DNA of 64,000 nt from Dicaeum eximium (taxonomy: Eukaryota > Chordata > Aves > Passeriformes > Dicaeidae): NCBI GenBank assembly GCA_013396995.1, contig VWZP01007510.1:222857-286856 (forward strand), in the 5' to 3' direction. Positions 37,331 through 49,249 of this stretch are shown piece by piece. The translations under genes and the position numbers were made by a program. The notes beneath the pieces were generated by a model. The model saw only the letters and a list, made by a program, of their open reading frames with translations. It had not been told where the DNA came from and ran no database searches. How positions within the stretch are numbered: position 1 is the first letter of the stretch; each line of letters begins with the position of its first letter.

Positions 37331-39877
37331 ATAAGTGTTCCTTGTTCCTTCCATCCCAATTCATAGTTTTAAGGACACTTAATTCCTTGCCAACCTTCTA
37401 AAGCTTGTCTTTGTCCATAAACACTCCGCATTATATTTGTAAGGGTCCAGTAGAAGAGTGCTTTCAGAGCATGCAATGAAAGCTATAGCAGGCAGTGTTA
37501 GGAGGTTTGTGTTAAGCACACAAAGGCAGCACTTGCTGGGCAGTGATAACTGTGAGGATGCTGTGTCATTCGAGCTGGAGCAGTCACTCGTGCAACACTG
37601 CAGACTTCTCTTTGAAACCCTTTGTAGGTTGGTAAAGCCTTTCTTGCTGTTTCTATTGAGATCCTTGGGCCTTGTGCCTTCCCTGCAGTACAAGACTGCT
37701 GCCCTTTCCCTGGGCAGGACCCCGTGCCAGCCACAGCAGCTGCTGTCTGGGCAGGGTGGAGATGCAGCAGCACATGAGTGTGGAACAGGCACCAGGCTGT
37801 GAGACTTGCCAGGGCTGTGCAAGTCCTTCCTCTGTGCTCTTCACTGCCTGATGAACTCCTTGGAGGCAGACCAGTCCAAACCCACGGCCTCCATCACTAC
37901 CTACAGGGTATTTCCTCATGTCACGGAGCCATCTCATTGAAATATTTTATGTTTCAAAGTACTGACTTGTTCCAATCCAGAATTCTTTGGTTCCATACAG
38001 ATGTGTATGCACTCCCTTTCTGCCACTGAAGACCAGTGGGACAGGATGAGTGCAGAGGATCTTTATAAGAGCCCTGCTTAGACTAAGCACTGAACGGCGG
38101 TGCTTGGCTTCCTTTGGAGTTCATTGCTGCAGCCCCCCCACTGAGGGTAACTTTTCATGTGCTGGATAATTTTCATTTGTGCAGCAGATGATGCACATCC
38201 CATGAGTGAGTGTTACAGGTAACAGTACCCATGGAAAGGTGGCTCTGTGCTGGAATTGGAGAACATCAGTGGAACTGAACAGGGTGCAGCCTCCCTCGTT
38301 GATTCTGCTGTTGCATTGTTAAAAACATGATAATCTTTTTAGCTGCTCAGTCTCTCCCATTGGTAATTGCTATATGTAGTTCCTTATGTACAAGCAAGCT
38401 CAAACAATGGAAAATATATGAAATATGAACCCTTTCTTTGTGGGGTGGGAACATTTATCTTGCTGTGGTGAGGAATGTTCACCTCACATTTCCGAACATT
38501 GTGTTCAGCAGATGAGCTGTTTCCTCCTTCTCCTTCAGGTTATGGTCTCTCCACTGGGCTGAGGCTGTGCTTAGATGGGCTGTTAGAGTAATTATCCAAA
38601 TGAACAGGCATGGCTGTAAAGATGCTGTTGTGTGATTTTATTGTTATTGAGTGGAGTGGGTGGAAATCGGCTTGGTTCTTGATTTGTTTTTCCATAGTTC
38701 AGTCTATTGACATGTAGATGGGTGAGAATCACATTGGGAAAGAGCTGCCTTTTGACTCTAGTAGTGTCCCCAGTTGGGAGGAGACTGAAGAATGCAAGGG
38801 AACCTAAAAAAAAATCCCAGAGCTGACAGCCTCCAGTCAAGCAGCATGCTTGCAAAGATGATGGAAATTTTCATGTGGCTACTGAATTTTATCTCTGCTG
38901 GGTGACTCTGTCACTGTTCAATGGCTCCTCCTTGTACAGGCATGGGCATAATTTTACACATCCTAAGGTAAAGAGAGTAAATGATGGAGAAACATTGTTC
39001 TTAAGCAGTCTCAGCCCAATTTCATGGAAACTTTCACAACAAAATAAATACAAACCCTCTTTTTTTAAAAAAAGAAAAAGCTCTTAAAATAGAGATGAGG
39101 TTAAAAGGAGACTGTGTCTAATTTTGTTAGCGTTGTGGTCCTAATTTGTCGCTTCTGGTGACTTGAATTCCTCACAAATTGCTGGTTTGCCTGCAGATCT
39201 GTAATTCCTGCATGCTGTAATTTTGCCTTTAGAAATGTTGGCCAAAGGCTCTTTCTGAGCCGGAATTTTGAACACTTTAAACTCTTCAGCATGGTTTTGC
39301 TCTGTTTGGTGGAGGTGGAGGCTCCTGCCTTGCAGGGAGGATGGGCAGCTCTGGGTTTGCTGGGACAGAAAGCCCTGGGAAGGCAGTGAGGATGAGCAGG
39401 GGTGCTGGAGGTGTCTGCAGTGAGTGTGGAGGCAGCACCTGGGTTGTGTGTTGGCTGTAGAGTTTGTACCCTTTGGAAAGCAGTGTAACCATCCAGCAGA
39501 ATGGTGTGCTGGAAAAACAGGCTGTCCTCTTCTGCAGTACTTCAGTATGTGAGATCAAGATACTGTGGGAACAATTCTGAGGCATTTGTTATGGAAAATC
39601 CAAGGATTTTCCGAATAATGTGCCATGCTCTGTAATTCCTATCAGCTGCTGGAAGCATCAGCTATTGCTATGAACCTTTGGCTGGTTTGAAATCATTAGC
39701 TACATGCTTTGAGGTTCAGCTAGCACCCGTCTCTTCATTTTATGCCATATGTTTAACTGTTATGTCATAAACTGAAAGAAGATAACATTTTTTATCAAAT
39801 CTCAGAACTTGAAATGCTGAGATGAAAGGAGAGATGGATATGGGTTGCACTTTGATCTGGTTTTCATCGTTTCAGCT

Positions 39878-39921
39878 GGGTTTCATCTTGGTTTTGTTGG
39901 GGTTTTTTGTTGGGGTTGGGG
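39878..39921 (+). repeat. TTGGGGTTTT-like tract, possible G-quadruplex
   Basis: One GGG run (39878-39880) is followed by three GGGG runs (39899-39902, 39912-39915, 39918-39921) separated by T-rich spacers on the coding strand of the intron. The last two runs are spaced by only TT. It resembles a telomere-like motif but is far too short and irregular to be interstitial telomere, and vertebrate telomeres are TTAGGG. Confidence 0.6.
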
Positions 39922-42358
39922 TTTTTTAGGAGTCCAAAGAAATTTAATCTTACTTTGTTGTTTGCTTTTTACATCAGTTTTATCCTCTTGGCATCTCCTG
40001 TTGTTATGACTGTTACTACTCTCATAGCCTTAGTATGGATCTCTCAAGTAAGAGGACATGACAAGTAAATGCAATTAACCAACTATTCAGATCTTCAGGG
40101 GCTTATGAGGTATCTGAAGCTGTGGATGGAGGTCAGTCTCAAAGTACAAAGATACTTTCAGCTCTTGGTATTTTTACTTTTCTGCTCAGCTCTAAAATTT
40201 ACTGAAGTCTCGATGCTTACTAAAGTTGTCACGGATGTGCCCTGAATCCGAAATGCCTGGGGAGGGCTCTTTGGTTGCACAGTAGTTCTGTACTGTTTCC
40301 ATTTAGACTTAGGAATTGCAGTTAAGGGCACTGTCTGCTGGTTAAGTCAGGAGACTGGAGCTCTGCTTAGCACACAGATCACCTCTGCCCTAGCTGTGGC
40401 CATGGATTCCTTCACTGGCTTTTCCTTTCCTCAATCTCTCTGCCCTTGGCAGCCTGCAGTGATAAGGCTGACCATCTTTATCTGCTCCTCAAGAAACTAG
40501 TGGGGTTTTATGTTGATTAATATGAAGCAGAATATAGGCCTGCAGTGTTCTCTTGTGCCGGCCCAGCGATGGAGAGAAGGCAAAACCACATGCTGGAATT
40601 TCATGAAAGAAGAGTGTGTAATTTAAGCACAATGCTTTACTTGATAGGCTGCAAGCATCTATTTTCCAAATGTGCTGTGAAATGTTAGTAGTGGGTTTCT
40701 ATGAAGACATTTAATTGTGAAAGAGAAATGTTTATTTTGGGTCAAAAAGTTTCAGGAAGGAAAGGATATGGATATCTTGATCAAAGTTGAATAATGTCAA
40801 GTTTGGAAGGAAAATAGCTGGGCTCAAGTCTCTTCATGTTAGTGTGAATACAGGGCAGTTGCAGAGTGTTTGTATTGTACAGCTGGGATCTAGATTTTAC
40901 TACTTTATTTTCCTGTGTTAGGATAGATGGACGAAGGAACAGAGAGCTCAAGCTTGGTTCTGGGCACTGTTTTGGTTGCTGTTTGCATTAGCACAGGTGC
41001 ACAGGGGCAGATGCTATTGCAGAAGTCTCTGTGCTCTTCAGCTGCTGTGCCCTGGCAGTGGTGCTCGCAGCAGGACAGCGAGGGTGAGGAGAGAGGGAAG
41101 CTCAGTCATGCCAGGGTCCTTCAGCAGCACACATGGAATCCACAGGTGAGATTCCAGAGAGACCATTCTTCAGACCTGCTCTGTGCCCTGGGATAACTAA
41201 GCACAGCCTCTGTGGCTTTGCTTTCCCACCTAGCACTGCAAGGCTCTCTGGAACATAAAAACTCCTCCCAAATAATCACTGCTCACAGTGGCCCTGTAAG
41301 TTAGTTTTTTATCATTAATATTGTAGTGTTGGTGATGAAGCTGATGTCTGCCTTGTGCTTGGAAACTGGGAACAGCAACCAGGAGGAGTCGGTCCTGAGA
41401 TGGCTTCTCAGAGAAACGGAGGTATCTGTCATCCACCTGCTCCAGTTGTTTCCAGGCTGCTAGAAAAGCACTGCTGCTCACCTCCTCTTATTTGGCAGGG
41501 CCTTCCAGTGCTCCTGCAAATGAATAGGCAGTTAATTTCTGAATGAGCTGACTTGCATGCCTAATTTCCTTTCACACCTCTTGTTTCCAACTGATGGAAG
41601 TGTGCATCAAAACAGGAAGCTTTCCCTGCTTATTCTGAGAGTATGTGTGAAAGGAAGAAAGAGGGCAAGGGCTGTAAGTAAAAATATGTTGATGGAGGGC
41701 TTTTAAATACCTGTACTGTGACAGAAGTGGATGTGTTTCAGAACATATCTGTTGTTATAAAGGACTCGAAGAGGAAATTGATGCAACTCAGAGCACTTTA
41801 GGAGGCTCTGGAACCAGCCTGTGTCTAGCTGGAGCAATAGAGGTGGGGATTAGGACATTCTTCAGCTGGAATCATGTGTTTGGTCATTTCTGAAGGCTTT
41901 CTGGAATACTTCTAGGCAGGAGCATTGCTCATTTTGTCTTATAAGGCAAATCAGTCCTTGTTTTCTGCAGGAAGGGGAAAGTAATGCAGTAACATACACC
42001 CCCCTTTCTCTTCCCTTTCCCTTCCAGGTGATTTTGCTCTCTCTCTGCTCTGGGCAAGGCCACACAAGTAGTTGCTTTGGCAGGTGACTTGGGGAGCAGC
42101 AGTAAGAGGATCAGGGCAGGGCAGGTTTCTGGGAATAAGCAGCTGATAAGCAAAGTACTGGGACACTGTGCTGATTGGATAAGAAAGATTAGGCAATTAA
42201 ATTTTTGTGGGGACAAAATCCCAGACAACATCCTTAAGGCATGGTAATATTTTGTTAACAAAGCAAAAGGCAGAGGATTTTATTTACTTGTAGATCTATG
42301 GATGCAGAGTTTGTTTTGCAGCAGTTATATTACAAAAAAGAGCCTTGAGTTGATCAGC

Positions 42359-42567
42359 ATAGAATCATAGATCCCTTTAGGTTGGGAAAGATCTCCAAGA
42401 TTGAGTCCAACCATCCCCCAGCACTAACCCATGTCCCCAGGTGCCACATCCTCACATCTGTTAAACCCCTCCAGGGATGGTGACTCCACCACTGCCCTGG
42501 GCAGCTGTCCCAGGGCTGGACAACCCTTTCAGTGAAGACATTTTTCCTAATATCCAACCTAAACCTC
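42359..42567 (-). mobile_element. CR1 LINE fragment, 3' end, minus strand
   Basis: The plus strand begins with AGAATCATAGA followed by a GGTTGGGAAAGAT block. It continues through the conserved CR1 blocks 'CCAACCATCCCC', 'CATGTCCCCAGGTGCCACATC' in part, 'CCAGGGATGGTGACTCCACC' in part, and 'TTTTTCCTAATATCCAACCT'. This order is the reverse complement of a CR1 3' end, so the element points to the minus strand. It is 5'-truncated, as most CR1 copies are, and has no coding capacity. Confidence 0.92.
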
Positions 42568-43182
42568 TGGATATCTGTCAGAGGGACAGAAATTATGCAT
42601 TGTTTTCTTGTATTCTCCTTTCGTTTGTGTCTCTATTAATCTGTGGCCTTGTTGTCTTATGTCTGAGCAAGAGTTTTGTGTCAGGAATCATCATTTTTCT
42701 ATTTGCAAAAGAATATTTGCTGATGTCTGATGTAAATTTACACCCTACAGGTAATAATTGCCACAACTGTGGCCACTATGAGTACACCTTTCAATTTTGA
42801 TATGAAACTTAGAGATAAATAGCTTTTGGATGTGACAGAGTTGTATTCTGAATTTGGAGCCTGTTTTTTTCCTGTTTGGGGGATTTTTTGTACAACCATG
42901 TGGGTTTGTAGAGCTTAGTCTTTAAGTATTCAGTAGCAGCTGTTTTAGGGAGAATGCCAAATCTCACAGGAGATGGCATTTCTTAAATCCTACTTCTCTA
43001 AAAATTTGGTTTGATTCTGGAAGTGCTTCCTTGGAAAGCCATGGCATGAGGCAGAGCGTGTGCTGCTGTCAGATGGAAACTAAAACACAACAAATGTTTT
43101 CTGGTGACTCAGGAAAGATTTGCCTTATGTGGAACTTGTGTGAAGCTTCTGCTTTCCTTGCTGGAGTGAGGAGGTTTCTCAG

Positions 43183-43298
43183 AGAATCATAGAATTGTTT
43201 AGATTGGAAAAGACCTTTAAGATCATCAAGTCTGACTGTATTCCCAGCACTGCCAAGGTCACTGTGTCCCCAAGTCCCACATCTACAGGTTAACTCCA
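43183..43298 (-). mobile_element. CR1 LINE fragment, short, minus strand
   Basis: AGAATCATAGAATTG is followed by GATTGGAAAAGACCTTTAAG, ATCATCAAGTCTGACTG and a diverged 'CCCAAGTCCCACATCTACAGG' region in part. These are the terminal 115 bp or so of a CR1 copy in minus orientation. The match fades after about 43298. It lies some 600 bp from the preceding minus-strand copy but overlaps the same CR1 3' region, so it is a separate insertion. Confidence 0.9.
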
Positions 43299-45399
43299 TC
43301 TACCTTTATTAACCTCCTTCCTCCAGTTCTGCTTTCAAACTCAACTTACACTGAGTTGGCCCATTTTCCTAAACTTTGCTGTAAAAATAAGTACTTAAAA
43401 ATTATATAAGCATGAAGTTTACTAGAAAATATGTAGCAGAGAATCAAGAAATCCTTTGCATATGTTTAAGTAGTGCTTGCAGTGTGACTGCCATTAGGCT
43501 TAGCCTATTTTGTTGATGCTGTTGCTCCACCACGGCAGAAATCTCATTCCAGCTGCCTGTGTGAAGGGTGTAAATATCAGAAGTAGCAATTTTCCTCAAG
43601 CATTTTCTTTGCATTTGAATGTAGCACAGAAAAAAAAGCATCCGATCTGACAAGCAATCCTGATGATAGCTCCAGGAAAGCAGTTTTTTGTTTCTGTTTT
43701 CAGAGCAATTTCTGTAGTTTTTCTCCACTTCTCTATTGCACCATTGAGCTGAAGGGTGATATATTCTGCCTCCAGCACACAGCAGGAACCTTATGTCTAT
43801 AGATGTTTTATGCAGTCTTTTCTTTTGGATGTATCCTGGGGTGGTGTGCTTGAGGTGAATATTTTTCCTTCTCTCTCCCCAAAAATGGCATTAATAATAT
43901 AAAAAGGAGGAAGTTATACAAAAAAGAAGGTAGGGGTAGGATGGAGTGTGTCTGCATGTGATAAATGTCTTTGTCATTTCTAATACTTGGATTTTTAACA
44001 TCTAATGTCTGTATCTGCAGCCCTCCTCTGGGCCCTTAGTGTATCAGAAGAGAGGGAAGAGCAGTTTGTAATCCTACATGTGAGGAGGTGAATTAATGGT
44101 GTTCACTGAAATTACAGCCATTTAAAAGGCATTAATTGCAAGATTTCTCAGTCTCTGCCATTGAAGATATCAAGCTGTATTTTCTCACTGTAGCAGACAC
44201 TGAAAGGGACACAGCTAAGACAAGAAAGAAACTGAAAATCAGTTCCAGGTGGGAAAAGGTTGTGTGTGTGTTTTTAGATAATGGCCATATAAAAGTCAAA
44301 CTGCTGATCACGTTTCTGAACACAGAAGGAAAACCTGCTCTGTTTGGTTTCAGTTTCAGTGTGCAGGGAGCAGCTCTGATTCCTCAGTGTCAGTTCCATC
44401 ACAAAGTGGGAGCAAAATGAGCGGGAGAAAAAACAAAAATTAAATCCATTGCATGGCAATTTGAGTTGACATGAAAGGCAAATTTCTTCATTTTGAGAGG
44501 AGAATCCCAGATTACTAGTAGCAGGGAATGAAAAAAGTTAAATTGATTCAGGGTATAATTTTTATGAGTACATAAAATATATCCTGCAGTTCTAGGAAAT
44601 ATAGGATTTTAGGATTTGATTATATTTACATTTAGAAATTTCTCATGGTTAAAACAGTGTCTCAAGGAAAGATGGATGGTAACTCTTTCCCAGCCCAACT
44701 TCTGTTCTGAATAAATGGGTGCCTGTGATCCTTCTGGCTACTCGCAGTTAGATATACTGGAAGGCTGATAATTTTCCATGTGTTTGCTACATCTGGGATT
44801 TCATGCAACAAGTGCAGCACTGGGATAAGTATTTAAAAGCAATACATACAGGCACTTCCCCAACTATTTTTGTTCTCTGTCCAGCTTTTCCAGATCAACC
44901 AGCTATATGACAGCTCCTCAAAATTGCATCCATTTCCTTGAGGATCACCAGGTGCCCTCCAAGCATGCCATGGGTATTTCCAGCAAGGTGTTAATAAGAC
45001 TCATTTCCTAGGCAGATTGCTGTTCCAGGTTTATATATGCATTAGCACAAATTATTTTCCCCTTGGTAACTTCTAGTTTTCTATACATATTTTTTGATCT
45101 TTATTAAATTTAAGTCTGTGGTTGGGGATTGCAGGAGTCTGAAGAAGTGTGAACAAGGCTTTTAAGGTGATCTACTTGTGAGTTTGTGTTCTTATCACCA
45201 TTGCTGTGATGAATGAACAGGTGCCTCATACAATGAGAAGTAGCACAAAGAGCAGTTTTTCATTTTTCTAAGATTGCATGGCTGTTACTGGACATTTTCT
45301 AAGTTTTTTGGATGCAAACTTGTTGAGTTTGTTTCATGGGAAAACTCGTTTTCTCTGCAGATTTCAAATCTTTGTGTGTGTGTGTTTCAAAACCAAAAT

Positions 45400-45700
45400 G
45401 CATTCTTTTGCCTGTCTCCCAATATGGGAGATGGGGTTTTCTTTCCCCAACCTATGATATAAAGAATTGCTATCTCTCTGACTTTGTAAGTATTTTCTAA
45501 CATTCCAGCAGTTTGGGTACTGAGCATGGAGACGGAAAGATGCTAGCTCTGTACCTGGGCAGAAACAGCCCAAATCCTTCTAAACAACAGAGCCATTTTA
45601 ATAAATCATAAAGCCTTCTGATACTGGAGTCAAAGAGTCTTGATTCACCCTGATGGGACTCCAGTGACAACAATTGGTGACCCCTGAGACGTGGGACAAC
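45400..45700 (+). mobile_element. Retroviral LTR 3' part with tRNA-Trp-type primer-binding site
   Basis: A TATA-like GATATAAAG (45457-45465) is followed by a polyadenylation signal AATAAA (45600-45605), a short U5-like segment, and an LTR-type CA end at 45671-45672. After a 2-nt spacer comes TGGTGACCCC (45675-45684), which is the complement of CCA plus the 3' end of tRNA-Trp. It continues as GACGTG after a 3-base interruption. This CA, spacer, primer-site layout is that of avian retroviruses using tRNA-Trp. U5 has an 8-bp inverted repeat: CTGGAGTC (45624-45631) with GACTCCAG (45657-45664). The LTR 5' edge is not defined. No gag, pol or env frame follows, so this is a truncated, non-coding remnant. 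Confidence 0.62.
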
Positions 45701-46345
45701 ACGTGGCAAATAAAGAAAACCTATTGGTTTGTTTCTTTTCCCAAACCACTTGCATCTGGTCCTTCCTCACTTCCACTTTCTCTTCCCTGCCAAAGCAGGT
45801 GGAGCACAGGGAATGTGCAGCTTCTCAGTCATGCACAAAGCACTTCCAGGCTTGCCAGAGAGGGGAAGAAATTGGATGACATAGATGGAATTCTCTTTTG
45901 TTTGATTTCCTTCCTCTCATTGCTGCTGTCATGAACATGTGAAAATTACCTCTAGCAAAACACTTAAGCTGAGATATAATCTGCCAAGGGAATTTGGGCA
46001 TACAGTACCTGCTTAAAATAACAATAAATTAGACAGTTGGATGCCTTATTCTCAGTGCAGCTTTGAAAGTCTCTGGCTTTAAGTATAATTACAAATAAGA
46101 TTTAAACAATGTCATTATTTATACAAGCTCGCTATGAGTCATGAATTACATCTTTCTAAATTAATAAAAAGATTAATTTTCTCTTGTTTTCATTTCCATC
46201 ATCGCCAATACCTTGCGGGGAAGCGCTTACAGAATAAACTGCTTCTGGGGCCCTGGCTGAGCAGCACTGCAGTGTGGAGGCTGCTGAGGAATGCTGCAGC
46301 TCTCTGGGCAGAGTGCATCCCTCCTGGGGGCACCTGGGTGCCTGT

Positions 46346-46764
46346 TCAGACCTGCTCCCAGATCTGCTGCCGTGGGTGCCACTCACGGCGGGATGTTGGC
46401 CTGACTTGAAAGCGCCCTCGCTGGCTTGGCTTTGGCCTGTTTGAAAACAGCTTTTTGTGCTGGGGCAGCTCCCCTGTCTCTCTTGTCAGGCCCTCGTGGA
46501 TTTTCCAGATGCGCTCAGACATGTTCAGTGGGACCTGTGCCTGCACCACGGTGTGTTGTGCACTTCTCTGCAGAGCCGGCTCCTCGTTCAGCACAGGGGT
46601 GATGTGAGCAGGGGCAGCAGGTGCTCCAGAGCCCTGCAAACCCCTCGTGCACCAGGAGGGTGCTCAGAGCCAGCCATCATTCCAGCCAGTGCCAGGAGCA
46701 GGACAAAGGCTGCGGGACACGCCACACTTAGGCAAGATCTAAGCCTGCTCTCCACCTCCAACAT
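46346..46764 (-). other. Unrecognised antisense ORF pair in a GC-richer block
   Basis: Two overlapping minus-strand frames cover this block. Frame A runs from an ATG at 46764 to a TGA at 46588-46590 (58 codons). It has an N-terminal region with two Arg, then a hydrophobic run AAFVLLLALAGMMAGS typical of a signal peptide, and a Leu-rich tail. Frame B is open from 46663 to a TGA at 46346-46348 (105 codons) and has a basic C-terminal half (for example NRPKPSQRGRFQVRP), with an internal ATG at 46522. I recognise no protein family. The pair could be chance frames in GC-rich DNA, a frameshifted relic of a small secreted protein, or an antisense transcript exon. The LTR remnant lies about 650 bp away. 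Confidence 0.2.
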
Positions 46765-48750
46765 GCATGCCCCACAGCAGAGTGCTTGACATGGAGTTTC
46801 TTATATCCAGCAATCACTTTATCTGATATCAATTTCGGTGCTCATAGCACTTCCTGAAGCCTCATTTACTGTACATTTACTGACCACACAAGCATTTTGC
46901 TACACTGTGCATTGCCTTCAATACCCAAACAGCACTGAGGCTGCTTTTCCCTTTTGCTTCAGACTGGCACTATTTTTATTTCCTTCCCTATATATTATGC
47001 AGCATTCTAATGAGCATACAACTCGGGTGCTTCATTTTCTGCTTAATGTCTTAACTCAAGAATAAATGAACAAAAGGATTGATGTGTTTCCTGAAAGAAG
47101 TGCCTTTGATACCAGTGACTGAAGTGCAGGACCAGTGTGTGGATTACTGACTGTCCAGATTTAGGATTGACTTGCCTTTTACTTTTGAAATGGATCTTTT
47201 CTTTTTCTTCTCTCAGTGAGAAGGGAAGTTCACAAGACACCAACAGGCTTCTTCATCAAAACTCTGCCTTTTGTGTTCCATTTGGTGGCTAAGCATATTC
47301 TTCCTGAGCCCATCTCTTCAACTGTTTAGGTATTTCTGTGCAAAAAGAAGGGTGTGGGTATGCAGGGAAATACTCTGATTTATTTCAGTGTTAGTCCCTT
47401 GTGTGCAGCACCTGTGACTGATCTTGATTATCTCTGAAGATTTAACAGCTTTCTACTTCTTACATAACTCCTGAGATAAGGAACGGGAGTTAGGGACTAC
47501 CCCAAAAGCCAGCTACCACCAAAGTTTTGTGGTGTTTATCTTACTAAATGACTGACAGTGTTGATTAACAGGAGGGAGTTGTAAGAGAGAAGGGATAATG
47601 CACACATTTCCAAGTTTATAAATGCACTGTAATAATACTGCTTCTGTATGGAGAGGAGGAGCTGCTGTGGCTGACTCTGGACCTGTAATGCAGATGGCTG
47701 TTCTGAAACAGGAAAGTCACTATGGGAGAGAATGTGGAATAGAAAATAAAAAAAACTTCAGCCATTCCAATAAATGGAGACATAAACTGCAATGAAAGTA
47801 GTTTTCTTTTAAACAGAGTGTATTTTGTAAGTTGATTTCTCTCTGGATTATTCATTATTCCCCTCCTCCCTTACTGTTTTAATCCATTGGCAGTTTTGGC
47901 CACACTAGAAGGAAGTCTTCTTCATGATACAATTCTGCTGGAGGTTTCATAGACATTTGGAGCCAGGGAAAGGAGGGAGTCCCGGTAACATGACCTTAAT
48001 GTTTATGAGGTGTGAAAGAAACCACAAAGGCAGAAGATTTTAAATATCTACCACCTCTGAAAAAGCTTGGAGATTGCTGTCTCAAGCATAAAGCCATAGA
48101 AAAACAGGGATCATTAGTTCTACTTTTAGAAAATAACCTTTTGCTATAAACTTGCTATGAACTGGCTTTTGGGACCTGCCAAGGCTTTCTTTGAAAAAGA
48201 TGTGGGCTTCTCTGAGCCCTGTACTGTGGTTAACTCCTGATCTAGTGATTAGCTGTCCTGACTCCAAGGTGCACCTGTCATTAAGGAATTAATGCACATT
48301 TCATGAGCAGAAGCTGAACAAATTAGAGCCTTTTGCTGTTTATAGTTAAGGGGTGAAACTCCTTCTTTGGCTGTATTGTTGTGTCTCCTGAAACAAGTGG
48401 AAGCTCTGTCCTTTACTTCTTCTACTGCATTGTAAATTATCACAAATTAAGGTGTAGGTGACTTGCTGGCAGCAATCTTCAAAAACCTGACTCTTGAGAA
48501 ATGAAGGGTTCAATACCACCCTATTTTTTTTCAAAACTTTCTATGCAAGGTGAAAGCAAGGAGTTTGTGTGTCCTGGAATGAACGTGCAATTATTAATTT
48601 TTTCCCAGGTTCCTGTACTCATCTATTTTTTAAGCAATTCATTACTGAATACCCCAAGGGATATTTAATGAAATTTAGTGTCATGATGAAGTTAGAGTTG
48701 GAACTGTATTTGTCACTGGATGATGTTGAATTTAAGTTTGGCATTCATGG

Positions 48751-49249
48751 AGGGGCTGCAGTGTGTCCAGAGAAGGGCAACAGAGCTGGGGAAGGGTCTG
48801 GAGAGTGGGTCATATGAGGAATGGCTGAGAGAGCAGGGAAAGGGGCTCAGACTGGAGAAAAGGAGGCTCAGGGGGACCTTGCAGGGTCTCTGAGGGGGCT
48901 CTCCCCCTCAGGGGGCTCTGCACAACTCCTGCCAGGAGGGGACAGCTGGGGAGGGTCGGGCTCTGCTCCCAGGGAACAGGGACAGGACAAAAGGAAACAG
49001 CCTCAAGTTGCACCAGGGGAGACTCAGGGGGGACATCAGGAGGAATTTCCCCATGGAAAGGGGGGTTAGGCATTGGAAGGAGCTGCCCAGGGCAGTGGTG
49101 GAGTTCCCATCCCTGGAGGTGTCCAAGGAATGACTGGAGGTGGCACTCAGTGCTCTGGGCTGGGTGACAAGGTGGGAATCAGGCACAGGTTGGCTTCCAT
49201 GATCTGGGACATCTTTTCCATCCCCAGTGATGCTGGGATCTCTGGGATG
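48751..49249 (+). mobile_element. CR1 LINE fragment, about 500 bp, plus strand
   Basis: The order of blocks is the sense CR1 3' end: 'CAGAGAAGGGCAACAGAGCTG' in part, AGGAATGGCTGAGAGAG, GGAGAAAAGGAGGCTCAGG, GGACAAAAGGAAACAGCCTC, AAGTTGCACCAGGGGAG, GGAGCTGCCCAGGGCAGTGG, CATCCCTGGAGGTGTCCAAG, and a diverged ending near GATGCTGGGATCTCTGGGA. It is 5'-truncated. The open frames across it are not an intact CR1 ORF. Confidence 0.93.

Noticed and set aside
37379..37822. Minus-strand open frame of about 147 codons
   Set aside because: Overlapping frames of comparable length exist on both strands, and there is no domain or splice evidence.
39899..39921. Interstitial telomere-like sequence
   Set aside because: The motif is TTGGGG with irregular spacing and only three runs. 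Vertebrate telomeres are TTAGGG arrays.
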